From Caballeronia fortuita (GTDB lineage: Bacteria > Pseudomonadota > Gammaproteobacteria > Burkholderiales > Burkholderiaceae), in assembly GCF_001544835.2 (NCBI RefSeq), contig NZ_FCNX02000011.1:62001-126000 (forward strand): 64,000 bases of DNA, in the 5' to 3' direction. Under the pieces are notes generated by a model. The model did no database searches. It saw only the letters and a list, made by a program, of their open reading frames with translations, and was not told where the DNA came from. Within the stretch, counting starts at the first letter, position 1, and every line of letters starts with the position of its first letter. Below are positions 1-9,166 of this stretch, one piece after another. The translations under genes were made by a program, and so were the position numbers.

Positions 1-45
1 ACGCCCGCGATGCCCTGATCGACGTCGCTCGACGAATCGAGCGAA

Positions 46-801
46 TCACGCGCATCCGATGGCCTGTGTCGCCGTTACGAGGCTCGGCGTCTGGATACCT
101 TTGGCGTACAGCACCGTTCTGATCAGACCCGCATGATAGGCTTCGGCGGCGAGAATGCCGGCCGCCGCTTCGAGATAAGTGTTTTTGCTGATGAGCGGAG
201 CGGCGCCTTTGTACGCGGTGACGCCCACGTCTTCGAAGATAAACGCACCAAGCAGGAAGTTGTTGTCGTTCAAGTATGGGTTGAAAACCGTTCCTGCAGG
301 AGCGAGCCCCGCCGCTTGTGCTGCCAGTGAAAACGCGCCGTTGGGATCCGTGCCGCCCACATCGAGCGCGGGCATCGCGACCGCTGAACCGCCGAGCGCG
401 GTGCGAAGGAACGCGACGTGTTCCAGTTCATCCTTCGCGATTTCTCGGGCGTAGGCTGCGACCACAGGATCCGAGAACGGCACCTGCTGACCAGGCGTCA
501 CTTTGCCTGGCGTGCCGGCGCCGGTCATGAGATTCGTGGGCAGCCCCGATCCAGTCGTAGCATAAGCGTAGAACGTCGCCTCGAGATACTCGAGATTGAG
601 TGCAAAGTTGAGGATCTCCGCGTCAGTTGGCCCCGTCGCCGCGTTGGCGTTTTCTCCCGACCCTCCGCCGCATGCGCCGAGGATGGTTCCACCGACCAGC
701 CCCAAACCCAGGCCGCCGGCACTGCGGAAAAATTGGCGGCGTTTTGCACGCCGCTGCACGCGTCGATCGAATACGTCCGCTACCGATGAAGGGCAACCCA
801 T
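46..801 (-). CDS. Tat-exported ferritin-like domain lipoprotein
   Basis: A 251-residue protein of the ferritin_2 (DUF4439-like) type. The start at 801 is chosen because AGGAGA lies just upstream; the open frame continues further 5' but without a signal. The N-terminus has a twin-arginine motif (RRQFFR, about residues 21-26), a hydrophobic stretch and LGAC, which suits a Tat-exported lipoprotein. The mature part has helices carrying paired acidic and His residues (NLEYLEATFY, KDELEHVAFL, FIFEDVGV, AAEAYHAGL) typical of a four-helix ferritin-like fold; metal binding is inferred from these. It acts in the periplasm or envelope, and its exact role is unknown. It lies downstream of, and on the same strand as, an ECF sigma/anti-sigma pair, so sigma control is possible but unproven. 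Confidence 0.85.
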   Translation of the reverse strand: MGCPSSVADVFDRRVQRRAKRRQFFRSAGGLGLGLVGGTILGACGGGSGENANAATGPTDAEILNFALNLEYLEATFYAYATTGSGLPTNLMTGAGTPGKVTPGQQVPFSDPVVAAYAREIAKDELEHVAFLRTALGGSAVAMPALDVGGTDPNGAFSLAAQAAGLAPAGTVFNPYLNDNNFLLGAFIFEDVGVTAYKGAAPLISKNTYLEAAAGILAAEAYHAGLIRTVLYAKGIQTPSLVTATQAIGCA

Positions 802-1039
802 GTTCGTCTCCTGTAAATCGATGGGTGGACGACGTCCAACCTGCGCTTCGCGCATCGCACAAGACGCCGCAAGAGCGGGAAGGTTTGCCGAACGTGACTG
901 GGCCACTCTCTCTCGTGAATACGAATAACTACGGATGAACAGATGCACGAGGTAACAGATTCTTGCACTCGACGTGCTGCGACTCGCCTCGCTTGCCGAC
1001 GTCGATGCCTCGGTCAAGCAAAAACGACCCGACAATAAA

Positions 1040-1665
1040 TTTAGTACTGTTTAGTTAGACGTCTCGTCCGTACGATGCGCACCCGCTTGTGAAGACCAGT
1101 GCGGATGAAGGGACAGAAAGTAGCCATGCCCATCAATAGGACGCGCAGTCGTGCAGTTCCGAATAGAGTTTTTTGAACCCGCGAACGCCCGCGACCGAGA
1201 TGGTACCTACCAACAAGCCCGACATCGCCGGTGGGGTGACTGCCGAGTCAGTCGGAGCTCTGGAACGTGCCGCGATCTACGCGCGAGTGCGCACACGTGC
1301 TCGTGCGCCCGGCGAAGTCCACCGCCGTTCATCCCGATACTCGTTCTCCTCCTTATGCTTCCAGACGGGTGGTCTCCTCGCGCCTGGGTCTCCTCGCGCC
1401 GCGTGGCCGTGGCCGTTTTCGAGATATACGAGAGAGAGGCGCGCGCGGATGCACGCGCGTTGCCGTTTGTCCTCGCGGCCACCGAAAATCTGGATATCGG
1501 CTGGTTGAGTCTTCCGCGATGGCAATGCGAATGCGGCATGCAGGCGGATTTGCCGAGTCTAAACAGGGCAAACAAAAAGCGGAGGTTGACCACCGTAGGG
1601 AAGAGGCGACACGCGGTCGAGTGTCCGCCGCGACTCGACCTGAAAAGAAAAGTCGTCGTCGCATT
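1040..1665. other. gene-free stretch with a 14-bp direct repeat
   Basis: About 620 bases with no convincing gene. Open frames exist on both strands but are low-complexity Arg-rich shadows without ribosome binding sites. The only structure noted is a 14-bp direct repeat (GGTCTCCTCGCGCC) at 1371-1384 and 1387-1400. Confidence 0.4.
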
Positions 1666-2403
1666 TCAGGTGGAATGCATCTGGCCAGTCGCGAGCACCG
1701 GGCCGGTCGGTGCGCCGGTCGGTGATCCGCCCGGCGGTTCTTCCGACACGGCGAGCACAGCCTGCGCATTCATCTGCGCGACGATCTCGGCCGGCAGCGA
1801 TATCGTCGCAGGCTGATCGAACGGGAACACGCCGAGCGCAATCGGCTTGGCGTTCGGCGGGATAAGCCACAGTTCCGTGGCGCGATTCGGCGGCACCGTT
1901 ACGCGCACCGTGGGAGTGATGACGATACGAGCGCGCCGCACATCGACGGTTGCGGTCCAGTGCACGAGGCCGTCCTTGCTCGCGATCGACGCGAGGATGT
2001 ATTCGCCGGGGACGGCTGCCGTCGTCGGGGCTTGCGCAGCTTGCCGCATCCAGACGAGGTTCGTGGCGAGCAGCGCGAGCGCGGCGACGCTCGCGCCCGC
2101 CGTGAGCCACCGCCATAGGCTCAGATTGTCCCACCAGCGCTTTCGTGCGAGCAGATCGGCTCGCCGTGGCGTCATGAGGCCCAGATCGTGGCGGATGCGC
2201 GTCCACACGCGCTCGGGTGGTTCAATCGAGCGGATATCGTCTGCCAACGGCGTCAGCCGTTGCTGCCACACGTCGAGCGTGCGCTGCAACGCAGGATCGC
2301 GCGGCACGTCGGCTTCGAGTGCCGCGCGCGCTTGCGCATCCAGCACGCCGAGCGCGTACTCGGCACAGCGCAGTTCGTCATCGTTCGCGGCGGGCGTGTT
2401 CAT
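1666..2403 (-). CDS. RskA-type anti-sigma factor
   Basis: A 245-residue membrane-anchored anti-sigma factor. The start ATG at 2403 overlaps the sigma factor stop as ATGA, the usual translational coupling for this pair; an upstream in-frame ATG at 2415 is rejected for that reason. The N-terminal cytoplasmic part holds the zinc-finger-like/RskA N domain (AEYALGVLDAQARAALE). One membrane helix follows near residues 95-115 (rich in A, L, V), then a periplasmic RskA C-terminal domain ending in the repeated GAPTGP segment. By family knowledge it sequesters the cognate ECF factor until a periplasmic signal releases it. The inducing signal cannot be read from the sequence. Confidence 0.9.
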   Translation of the reverse strand: MNTPAANDDELRCAEYALGVLDAQARAALEADVPRDPALQRTLDVWQQRLTPLADDIRSIEPPERVWTRIRHDLGLMTPRRADLLARKRWWDNLSLWRWLTAGASVAALALLATNLVWMRQAAQAPTTAAVPGEYILASIASKDGLVHWTATVDVRRARIVITPTVRVTVPPNRATELWLIPPNAKPIALGVFPFDQPATISLPAEIVAQMNAQAVLAVSEEPPGGSPTGAPTGPVLATGQMHST

Positions 2404-3005
2404 TCTTCGAGGCAACTCTTGAGTTGCATCAGGCTGCGGCGAATCCAGCTTTTCATCGTGCCGAGCGGCACGGCGAGCCGATGCGCCAGTTCGCCATAGG
2501 TCGCGCCGGTAAAGAACGCCTCGCGAATCACGCGCTTCTGTTGCGGTTCAAGCCGATCCAGACATCGTTCGAGCCGCCGCCGTTCCTCGTTCAATTCGGC
2601 CGCAACAGCGGGCGTCGGAGACTCGTCGGCGATTTCGGGCGCATCGCTCTCGCCGAGCAATTCGTCGCGATGCTGACGCATGCGGTCGATCGTCCGATTG
2701 CGCGCGAGCGTGGTAAGCCATGTGATGGCGCTGCCGCGCTCAGGATCGAAGGTGTCCGCGCGACGCCAAGCGGTGGCAAAGACCTCCTGCAGAAGGTCTT
2801 CGGCTTCGCCGCGGTCGTAGATCATGCGCACGATCACGCCGAACACACGCGGCGATGTCGCGCGATACAACTCGGCGAACGCGTTCTCGTCGCCCTTCGC
2901 GACATGCGTGAGCATCCGGTTCGTGCGCTCGCGGCGCAGCCGATCGGCGTCGTCGGAAAGGCGAGCGTCGAAGTTTCCGGTATTGCCTGAGGATATGTCC
3001 GTCAT
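2400..3005 (-). CDS. ECF RNA polymerase sigma factor (SigK/RskA-associated type)
   Basis: A 201-residue sigma-70 family ECF factor. Region 2 shows the YDRGEAEDLLQEVFATAW core-binding/-10 recognition stretch, and region 4 shows GATYGELAHRLAVPLGTMKSW followed by the recognition helix. The start ATG at 3005 gives normal ECF length; longer in-frame starts to 3149 would add a non-conserved extension. The stop overlaps the anti-sigma start as ATGA. Likely targets include its own operon and perhaps the downstream ferritin-like gene, which is inference from order only. Confidence 0.92.
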   Translation of the reverse strand: MTDISSGNTGNFDARLSDDADRLRRERTNRMLTHVAKGDENAFAELYRATSPRVFGVIVRMIYDRGEAEDLLQEVFATAWRRADTFDPERGSAITWLTTLARNRTIDRMRQHRDELLGESDAPEIADESPTPAVAAELNEERRRLERCLDRLEPQQKRVIREAFFTGATYGELAHRLAVPLGTMKSWIRRSLMQLKSCLEE

Positions 3006-3285
3006 GCACAGAATGAGCCGAACAGCGTTTCTGGCTAAGTATCTCGCGCAATATGGCATCGCGCCTCGCGGCTGAGTTATCGTCGTCATGGCGATGCTGA
3101 TGCGCCTTCGAACCGCGTCGTCTCGTAGGACGACACGGACAGCGGGCATCAGGCATGCCCTTCCGCGGGACCTAATTGCCCTTATTGACGGGATAGCAGC
3201 TACGTAGAATCGAATGGCTCCAGCCTTGGAGCATCAAACTTGAAGACTCGCGTACGGTCCCCTGTAGTCGTCTCGGCGTTGCTGC

Positions 3286-3591
3286 TTGTCGTCATTGCTG
3301 TTCTCTTCATTCCGGCGCCGCGAGGCGCGTTGCACGATAAGCGGATCGTCAGCGATCGACGACACGATCAACGGTCGAGCGAACGGGGCGATCAGTTATA
3401 TGCTCACGCGAGAGGCAAGCGGTACACGCTTCGCCCGCGAATTCACCTATCGCGCGTCTTCGCCGTGGCTCACGCTCCTCAACTGGATCGTGCTAAAGGG
3501 CACGGTCTAGTCTGTATCCGACGAGGCACTGAGCGGCTTAAAGCGCGTGCCCGGGAACCTGCCCTCACCGTGCGCTCGTCAGCGGGTTTGA
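3286..3591 (+). pseudogene. SRPBCC-family (polyketide cyclase-like) remnant
   Basis: One reading frame carries a typical SRPBCC C-terminal half: ISYMLTREASGTRFAREFTY followed by LLNWIVLKGTV. A TAG stop at 3508-3510 follows, and the frame then continues with DEALSGLKRV, which matches the usual last helix of such proteins. The N-terminal half is missing. An ORF in another frame (from 3240) begins with a hydrophobic segment that reads like a different protein. This is best seen as a truncated, nonsense-mutated lipid-binding/cyclase-like gene; identification is by motif memory only. Confidence 0.45.
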
Positions 3592-3594
3592 CTG

Positions 3595-3870
3595 TCAGAC
3601 TTTGGCGAAGACGCTGGCGAGCGCTTCGTCATCGAGCACAGGTACAAGCCGAAGTTGCATCAGGTCGTTCCACGCGTAAGCAAATTGGGCTAGTTTCTTA
3701 GGATCATCCGTATCGAAAAGCCCGAAGCCGCAGCTCAGGTCAGCGCTTGTCCAACGTCCAAGAAACGTGACACCGTCGGGCGGCACACCATCATTGTTTT
3801 GGAATCGCGCAATCGCTTCCGCGCGGGTTTCGGTGTCGGGTGCCCACGAGAATGTCATCATGAATTTCAT
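3595..3870 (-). CDS. DUF3303 family protein
   Basis: A 91-residue protein starting MKFMMTFSW at 3870, with a strong AAGGAGG site just upstream, so the longer open frame to 4044 is rejected. It matches the DUF3303 pattern: a short alpha/beta protein with MTFSWAPDTETRAEAIARF, a central GVTFLGRWTSADLSCGFGLFD and a C-terminal segment describing a dimeric alpha-beta barrel-like fold. No biochemical function is established for the family. It stands alone between a degraded SRPBCC remnant and a gene-free stretch. Confidence 0.85.
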   Translation of the reverse strand: MKFMMTFSWAPDTETRAEAIARFQNNDGVPPDGVTFLGRWTSADLSCGFGLFDTDDPKKLAQFAYAWNDLMQLRLVPVLDDEALASVFAKV

Positions 3871-4478
3871 GGCGTGCCTCCTTGGCGCGTTGGTAACGAA
3901 TAAGCCTGTATACGGGAGATCGCGATCAACGGATGCATTGAAGGACGCGAGGCGTGAGTTCGAGCTCGGCGTGGGATCTCGCGTCTCTCCCGGTCGCCTC
4001 GTCTCGCAGGACAGTTTTCGAGTCCGTCGCGTGCCGTCTTTCACACGCTAGGATTGGCAGCACAATCACCGGGGCGGTTTAGCGTTCGACAGAGGTTTTT
4101 GCCGGCCTATGTTACGAGTCGTTGCAGTCCGGCGACAATTCATGCTCCTATACGACGCGTGCGGACTGCACTGCCGCGGCTTTACTGAATAGATGCGAAC
4201 GTTGACCGGCAATTATGCCCCGCCCTATCTGTGCGCGAATACTCCCCCACGCAATGAACCGGCTCTTCACTCGCACCGCAGAGGAAAGCAAGCGGCTTCT
4301 ATGGTGATAGAGAAGCAGGGCGGCATCGGATGCATGTCGAACAGTTACGACCGTAGCCTGCTCGCTTGGAGTACGGGTTGCGGATCCAAACCGTCGTGCG
4401 GCGCGTCACATTCGTCCACGACAGCGCGCTGCGGCTTCTCGCGTCGAGAAGAGTCGAGGCCATACATCGTCGAGTGAA
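3871..4478. other. gene-free stretch
   Basis: About 600 bases without a convincing gene. The only sizeable open frame (4193-4477, plus) has no ribosome binding site and no recognisable composition. Confidence 0.35.
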
Positions 4479-4778
4479 CTATGGCGAGCGCTCGAGGTAA
4501 GGAAGCATTTCGGACCTGCTGACGCCGAGCGACTCCAACTCACGCCGAAGCGCCTCGATATCTTCAAAACAATTCACCCGGTGCGGGTTGCCTTTGGCAG
4601 CGATTGGGGCGCCGTGGCGTGCGACCAGCCGACACAACATCCTGTCGATGGATCTGGCTAGTCGACCCGCTTCCCCGGCGTTGTGGAAAACGGCATTGCT
4701 CATGCCGTGGCCGCCGTGTCGGCCTGAGTTCTGAACCATGGAAATCGCGTCGACGATTACAGCACGATAGGCGCGCAA
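4479..4778 (-). CDS. hypothetical protein, possibly 5'-truncated
   Basis: The frame codes for a plausible soluble helical protein ending FEDIEALRRELESLGVSRSE. It stays open back to a TAG near 4911, and the upstream residues (NRRIASLKALVHC, ETVTQSVARLRAY) look like the same protein. No ATG or GTG occurs in that upstream part; the first candidate start is TTG at 4778 and an ATG lies at 4703 (MSNAVFHNAG). The gene has therefore either lost its true start or uses a weak one. I do not recognise a named family. It stands alone between a gene-free stretch and a response regulator on the other strand. Confidence 0.5.
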   Translation of the reverse strand: MRAYRAVIVDAISMVQNSGRHGGHGMSNAVFHNAGEAGRLARSIDRMLCRLVARHGAPIAAKGNPHRVNCFEDIEALRRELESLGVSRSEMLPYLERSP

Positions 4779-5172
4779 GCGTGCTACGGACTGCGTGACC
4801 GTTTCAATAAGGCTGACTGTCGTCTCCAGTGCCTCTGCGCTTTGCGGGCAGTGGACAAGCGCCTTTAAGCTGGCAATGCGTCGGTTGCCCGCGACGATGT
4901 GAAGGTCGATCTAACTAGCGCGGACATTTCGTCTTCAACGGTCCGCGTGTGCTTTGCGTAGGATCTCACGGTCTGTTCCTGCCTGACTCCCGAAAAGCGG
5001 GTGCCCCATGTATCCGGCAGCATCGAGCGTTCCAGTCTGACCCATCCGTCATAGGATGGGGCATAGTGGAAGCGATGAGGCCCGCATCTTGCGACGACAG
5101 GTCAGCGGAGTCAGTCCCCGGTAGAATCCGCAGGATTGCGCGCCTGAAAGGAACGAACCCGGATGGACGAGT

Positions 5173-5517
5173 ATGCGCATTCTTTTCGTCGAAAATGACA
5201 CTCGCCTCTGCGATGCGTTCAGGGATCTCGCCATGTCTCTTGGACACGTCGCAGATGTAGCCTATGACGGTCATGAGGCAATGATCCTCGCGACCGCGAG
5301 TCGCTACGACACTATCTTCCTCGACATTGGTCTGCCCGATATCGACGGTCGCGAGCTCTGCAGGCAATTGCGCGTGGTGGGGCCGAGTCGGCTAGCGTGT
5401 GTCGTCGCGGTAACTGGTGATGAGCGTTTTACGCGCGAGCCGTCACTCCACTTCGACGGAATGTTCCTTAAGCCTTTTACGGAGGAAACGTTCATCGCTG
5501 CTCTCGGCGCATGCTGA
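5173..5517 (+). CDS. single-domain response regulator (CheY-like receiver)
   Basis: A 114-residue stand-alone receiver domain. It shows the beta-1 acidic patch (ILFVENDTRL), the phospho-acceptor Asp in TIFLDIGLPDIDG, the conserved Thr in VVAVTGDE and the Lys of MFLKPF near the end. There is no output domain, so it probably acts by protein-protein contact or in a phosphorelay. No kinase sits next to it; the nearest is the decayed hybrid kinase at 9.2-11.0 kb. It is one of only two intact two-component genes in a region with many broken ones. Confidence 0.85.
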   Translation: MRILFVENDTRLCDAFRDLAMSLGHVADVAYDGHEAMILATASRYDTIFLDIGLPDIDGRELCRQLRVVGPSRLACVVAVTGDERFTREPSLHFDGMFLKPFTEETFIAALGAC

Positions 5518-5724
5518 GCCAAGCTTTTCCTCAAAGCGGGACTTGCAGGACGAACGGGTCGGTTTGAGTGAGCGAGCGCGGCACTCAGAACTATTAAGGA
5601 GTCGGTATATCGCGGCGGTATGCACGTAACGCACGGGCAACGACTGACGACTTTTCTTCGCTGGAAGCGCGGCATGGCGCTTACTCGCAACGACGTGAGT
5701 CGCATTTTGCTCATCCGACGCAAC

Positions 5725-5985
5725 CTAAGCGAACGGGTATCCAGGAGTGTTCTGGCTCACGTCTAGAGAGCGAATCAGATCGGGCAATGCGACCGGCTTC
5801 ACGAAATGTCGTTCGAAGCCGGCATCCAAAGGCCGCTTGACGTCCTCGGACTGACCGTAACCGGTGAGCGCAAACAGACGGAGTTGCGCGTGCTGCGGTG
5901 GCGTCCGCAGGGCGAGAGCCAGATCCTACCCATCCAGCCCGGCAGACCAATATCAAGAATGGCGACGGCAGGCGCGAAACTCGAA
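5725..5985 (-). pseudogene. decayed response-regulator receiver fragment
   Basis: The minus strand reads ILDIGLPG, then shifts frame by one missing base. It continues as LDG, a TAG stop where Tyr is expected, and DLALALRTPPQHAQLRLFAL, GYGQSEDVKRPLDAGF, HFVKPVALPDLIRSL to a natural stop at 5725. This is the C-terminal two thirds of a receiver domain of the type found at the end of hybrid kinases. At least one frameshift and one nonsense change separate it from a working gene, and its N-terminal part is not clear upstream. Confidence 0.8.
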
Positions 5986-6039
5986 GGAGTCTGCCGCGTG
6001 CATGAAGCCGCTCATGAGGCTCCATGCGTCATCGCAAGA

Positions 6040-6564
6040 TCAGAGCGCGCGCTTGACCGAAGCGCGAGAGGTCTTCGCGATCTCACCGTTTGCGTCCAGT
6101 ATGGCGCCGCTCGTTTCCCGCGCAGCCTCACTTGTGGAATCGGCCAGAGTTGTGACGAGTGCGCTCGACGATTGCGCGGCAGTCTGCATGTCATCGCTTG
6201 CGGCCTTCGACATGTCATTGAACTTGATGCCGTTGCGTTCATATTGACTGCGCGCTTCGCCCATGATGTCGTCCTGCGTGGTCTTGACAATCGACAGGAC
6301 GTGCTGGCCATACGAAGCGGCCTTTTCGGGAAACTGCGCGAGCATGACCGACTGCCAGCCGAGCACGTCGCCCGCACTTGCTTCATCTCCCGCGCTTAGA
6401 AGCGCGTTGCTTTCCTCGACCATTTTGCGAACCGTTTGAACGTTTAGTTCGGCGAGGGCCTGCAGACCGCTGGCGAACCGCCCGCTCATGTTGAGAAACG
6501 CCTGCAAGTTGGCGCGCGCGAGCGACGGAATCTGGTAAGCGAAATAACCGGGATAGTGAAACAT
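6040..6564 (-). CDS. phaP: phasin family protein (PHA granule-associated)
   Basis: A 174-residue phasin. The start at 6564 follows a GGAGCGG site; the open frame extends upstream without support. The protein opens with MFHYPGYFAYQIPSLARANL and carries the amphipathic helical phasin domain (FASGLQALAELNVQTVRKMV, ASYGQHVLSIVKTTQDDI), ending in an Ala/Ser/Thr-rich helix. Phasins coat polyhydroxyalkanoate granules and regulate their number and size. A PHB depolymerase-type esterase is encoded divergently about 700 bases away, which fits a storage-polymer role. Confidence 0.9.
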   Translation of the reverse strand: MFHYPGYFAYQIPSLARANLQAFLNMSGRFASGLQALAELNVQTVRKMVEESNALLSAGDEASAGDVLGWQSVMLAQFPEKAASYGQHVLSIVKTTQDDIMGEARSQYERNGIKFNDMSKAASDDMQTAAQSSSALVTTLADSTSEAARETSGAILDANGEIAKTSRASVKRAL

Positions 6565-7238
6565 TGACCGCTCCTTCTGAGGGTGGAATGGAACTCGGTA
6601 AGAGACGTCACGCGGCATGCGAACGACACCGGTTGGGCGTTCCTGCAACCGCCGTCGAGTAAAAAACTCGGGCAGCTTCTAATCAGGTCAAGCGATATGA
6701 CAGCGGGGGACCTGTGCGATAAATGTTCGGCGATACGCGCTGGCTGTCCGACCATGCCGCATTTCCATTTGAGACGAGGCCGACACCCGCTGGGTTCCTA
6801 TGCCACCCGAGAAAATTTTAAGCACGCTCGGCCGGTGCTCATTGTCCGTTCGGTGCGCCCGATGCGGGCGAAGGAGACGGACGCATGCGCCGAAGGTGTC
6901 CACGCGGTCGCATGCGCTTGCTGCTTCCTGCCATCCGTGACTTTCTCCGGATCGGTACATCTTCCGACGCGCTTCACCCGGCTCTCGAGGCGTTCATTGG
7001 CGTCGCCAAGGGGTGGCACGTCGCTTGCCTTCCTTCTCGACATCAGCTTTTTTGACGGCTCCTACTCGAACTGGCACCAGGCAGATCGCCAAGCATCGCA
7101 CCACCTGGACCACAACCGGGTCAAGCGAAGCTCGCGTCGGCGCCATCAGAGCTTCGCGGTGCATTACTGCGCATGGTCATCGACGGCGTGAAGGCTGCGC
7201 CTTGTTCGTGTGCGCGAACCATACTTTTAGGAACGCAG
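6565..7238. other. intergenic region between phasin and depolymerase genes
   Basis: About 670 bases separating divergent phasin and PHB depolymerase genes. No convincing gene is seen; the ribosome binding sites of both flanking genes lie at its ends, so promoters for both are expected here. I could not define -35/-10 boxes with confidence. Confidence 0.35.
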
Positions 7239-8396
7239 ATGAATCCATTCAACCTCTTTGCCCCTGCTGACGCGTTCTGGTCAATTTTCGGGCTCGCGTT
7301 CGCACCTGCCCGATTTCTTGAAGGCGTAGACACAGCGGTCGCGTCTCCTCCCGATCGAGAGTGCAACGTGCCACGTGGTGATGAGGATGCACGACCGGTA
7401 ACTTCTGAGTCGGTCTTCACCATGCTGGAGGATGAGTCGTCGATTTTGGAAGAGCCCAGAACTGCCTACTCTGGAGACAGAAACCGCCGGACAGGAACAC
7501 CGCAGTGGATAAGCCAGCACTTTGACATCGGCGATGAACGCCAACAGTTCAAAGTCTATGTCCCGAGCAGCTACGGTGGTCAGCCGCTTGCGCTGATCGT
7601 CATGCTTCACGGGGCACAGCAGGATCCCGACGATTTTGCGGCAGGCACCGGGATGAATGTCGTGGCGGAAGAGAAAGGCTACATCGTCGTCTACCCGGAG
7701 CAGTCTGAAAGTGCCAATCTGCTGCGCTGCTGGAACTGGTTTCGACCTGAAGATCGAACGCGCGAGGTTGGCGAATCGGCAGTGATCGCTGCCCTCACGC
7801 GCCACGTCATGGCGTCATACAACGTCGACGATGCTCGTGTGTACGTCGCTGGCATGTCGGCCGGTGGCGCGATGGCCGTCAATCTTGCCGTGACTCACCC
7901 AGAGCTCTATGCGGGCGCAGCCATTCACTCCGGCATAGCCTTCGGCGTGGCCGACGGGCACCTGTCGGCCCTATGTGCGATGAACGACGGGAAAGGAAAA
8001 ATTCGTTTGCCCGCGCCGATCCTAGATGGAACCGCGCGGCACACCGTGCCCTTGATTGTCTTTCACGGCGATGCCGACGATACGGTGCATCCTGGCAACG
8101 GGGAGCAGATCGTTGCGATGAGCCAAATGTTGCATCCGGACCTCGACGGCACGCCTGCAGAGTCAATGCGCATCCAGCCGGGTGCGTTCGGCCACGCTTC
8201 TACTCGGCGCGTCTTTCGCGATCAGGCTGGCGCGCTAATTGGCGAGCAGTGGATCGTTCATGGACTGCGCCATGCATGGTCGGGAGGGCACCCCGACGGA
8301 ACCTATACTGACCGGCGTGGCCCTTGCGCGACGAAAGAGATCGTGAGGTTTTTCGAACAGGTTTCGCGCAAATTGCAGCCACATGAAAACCACTAA
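7239..8396 (+). CDS. PHB depolymerase-family esterase (alpha/beta hydrolase)
   Basis: A 385-residue esterase of the PHB depolymerase (Esterase_PHB, LpqC-like) family. The start at 7239 follows AGGAA. Key features: the oxyanion/HGAQQDPDDFAAGTGMN block, the lipase box GMSAGG with nucleophile Ser207, the catalytic Asp in FHGDADDTVH (about 278-280) and His345 in GLRHAWSGG. A roughly 100-residue variable N-terminal part precedes the catalytic domain and has no clear signal peptide, so an intracellular site or non-classical export is possible. The likely reaction is hydrolysis of polyhydroxybutyrate or other polyesters. A frameshifted relative lies at 22.3 kb. Confidence 0.88.
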   Translation: MNPFNLFAPADAFWSIFGLAFAPARFLEGVDTAVASPPDRECNVPRGDEDARPVTSESVFTMLEDESSILEEPRTAYSGDRNRRTGTPQWISQHFDIGDERQQFKVYVPSSYGGQPLALIVMLHGAQQDPDDFAAGTGMNVVAEEKGYIVVYPEQSESANLLRCWNWFRPEDRTREVGESAVIAALTRHVMASYNVDDARVYVAGMSAGGAMAVNLAVTHPELYAGAAIHSGIAFGVADGHLSALCAMNDGKGKIRLPAPILDGTARHTVPLIVFHGDADDTVHPGNGEQIVAMSQMLHPDLDGTPAESMRIQPGAFGHASTRRVFRDQAGALIGEQWIVHGLRHAWSGGHPDGTYTDRRGPCATKEIVRFFEQVSRKLQPHENH

Positions 8397-8595
8397 CGAA
8401 CGCGGACGCAAGGGAAGTGCAATAGACCGGGGAAGGGCAGACCTCAGCACAGCGGTACCATTTCGTTGCCGCGATGCCGATGGCCCGAGACCGAGCGGGC
8501 AGGGCGGGCAAACGAGAAAGTGGCATCGTCGAGCGCGACTGCTCGCGATGTCCGGCGTTGACATCGGCAGGCGCACAGATCAAGGGTGGAGTGCT

Positions 8596-9111
8596 ATGCG
8601 AGACAACAACATGGCGGACCTTTTCCGGGGTCTGACGGCGGGCGTGTATGTCATCGGCGTTGCGCAGGGAGAGTTCCGAAATGCATTTACGGCAAGTTCG
8701 GTGATGCTCGTTTCTTTTCGCCCGCTCCTTGTCGCGATAAGTGTCAATCCAACCCATGCGTCTTATCCGATTCTCGATGGCGGCGGCGTTTTTACAATCA
8801 ATGTTCTGAAAGCGGAGCAGCTGAATGCAGCTGAGCACTTCGGAACCCAGTCCGGCCGCACAGTCGACAAGCTGTCCGCAACGCCGTGGCGAGCCGGTCG
8901 TACGGGGGCACCATTGTTGATCGACGCGCTTGCCCACATTGAATGTCAGGTGGTCATGGATATAGAGGCTGGTGATCATCGACTCGTAGTGGGACGAGTC
9001 GTTGATGGGGCCGTACTCGCCGCGGATGCCTCCCCCTTACTTTACGCATCGACCGGAGACCTCGATCAGAGCGCTGAACTCTATGCGAAGGAGTTTTGCC
9101 AACTGAAGTAG
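8596..9111 (+). CDS. flavin reductase-like (FMN-binding) protein
   Basis: A 171-residue protein of the flavin reductase-like domain family (split-barrel flavin-binding). Starting at 8596 gives MRDNNMADLFRGLTAGVYVI, normal family length, with GGAG nearby; the open frame upstream to 8383 reads as non-conserved. Recognisable elements are FTASSVMLVSFRPLLVAISV, a flavin/substrate-binding strand, FTINVLKAEQ, and the domain-end HRLVVGRVVDG with a following short strand. Such proteins supply reduced FMN/FAD to two-component monooxygenases or act as flavoprotein oxidoreductases. No partner monooxygenase is adjacent, so the substrate is unknown. Confidence 0.85.
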   Translation: MRDNNMADLFRGLTAGVYVIGVAQGEFRNAFTASSVMLVSFRPLLVAISVNPTHASYPILDGGGVFTINVLKAEQLNAAEHFGTQSGRTVDKLSATPWRAGRTGAPLLIDALAHIECQVVMDIEAGDHRLVVGRVVDGAVLAADASPLLYASTGDLDQSAELYAKEFCQLK

Positions 9112-9166
9112 AAACTGGGATCGACCGGAGAACGGGTGCCAACGATTCGTAGGCTCCGTCATCACG

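Noticed and set aside
1371..1400. two 14-bp direct repeats as a possible repeat array
   Set aside because: Only two copies separated by two bases; not CRISPR or a known element.
1151..1816. 221-codon plus-strand frame
   Set aside because: Partly antisense to the anti-sigma gene, Arg-rich, no ribosome binding site.
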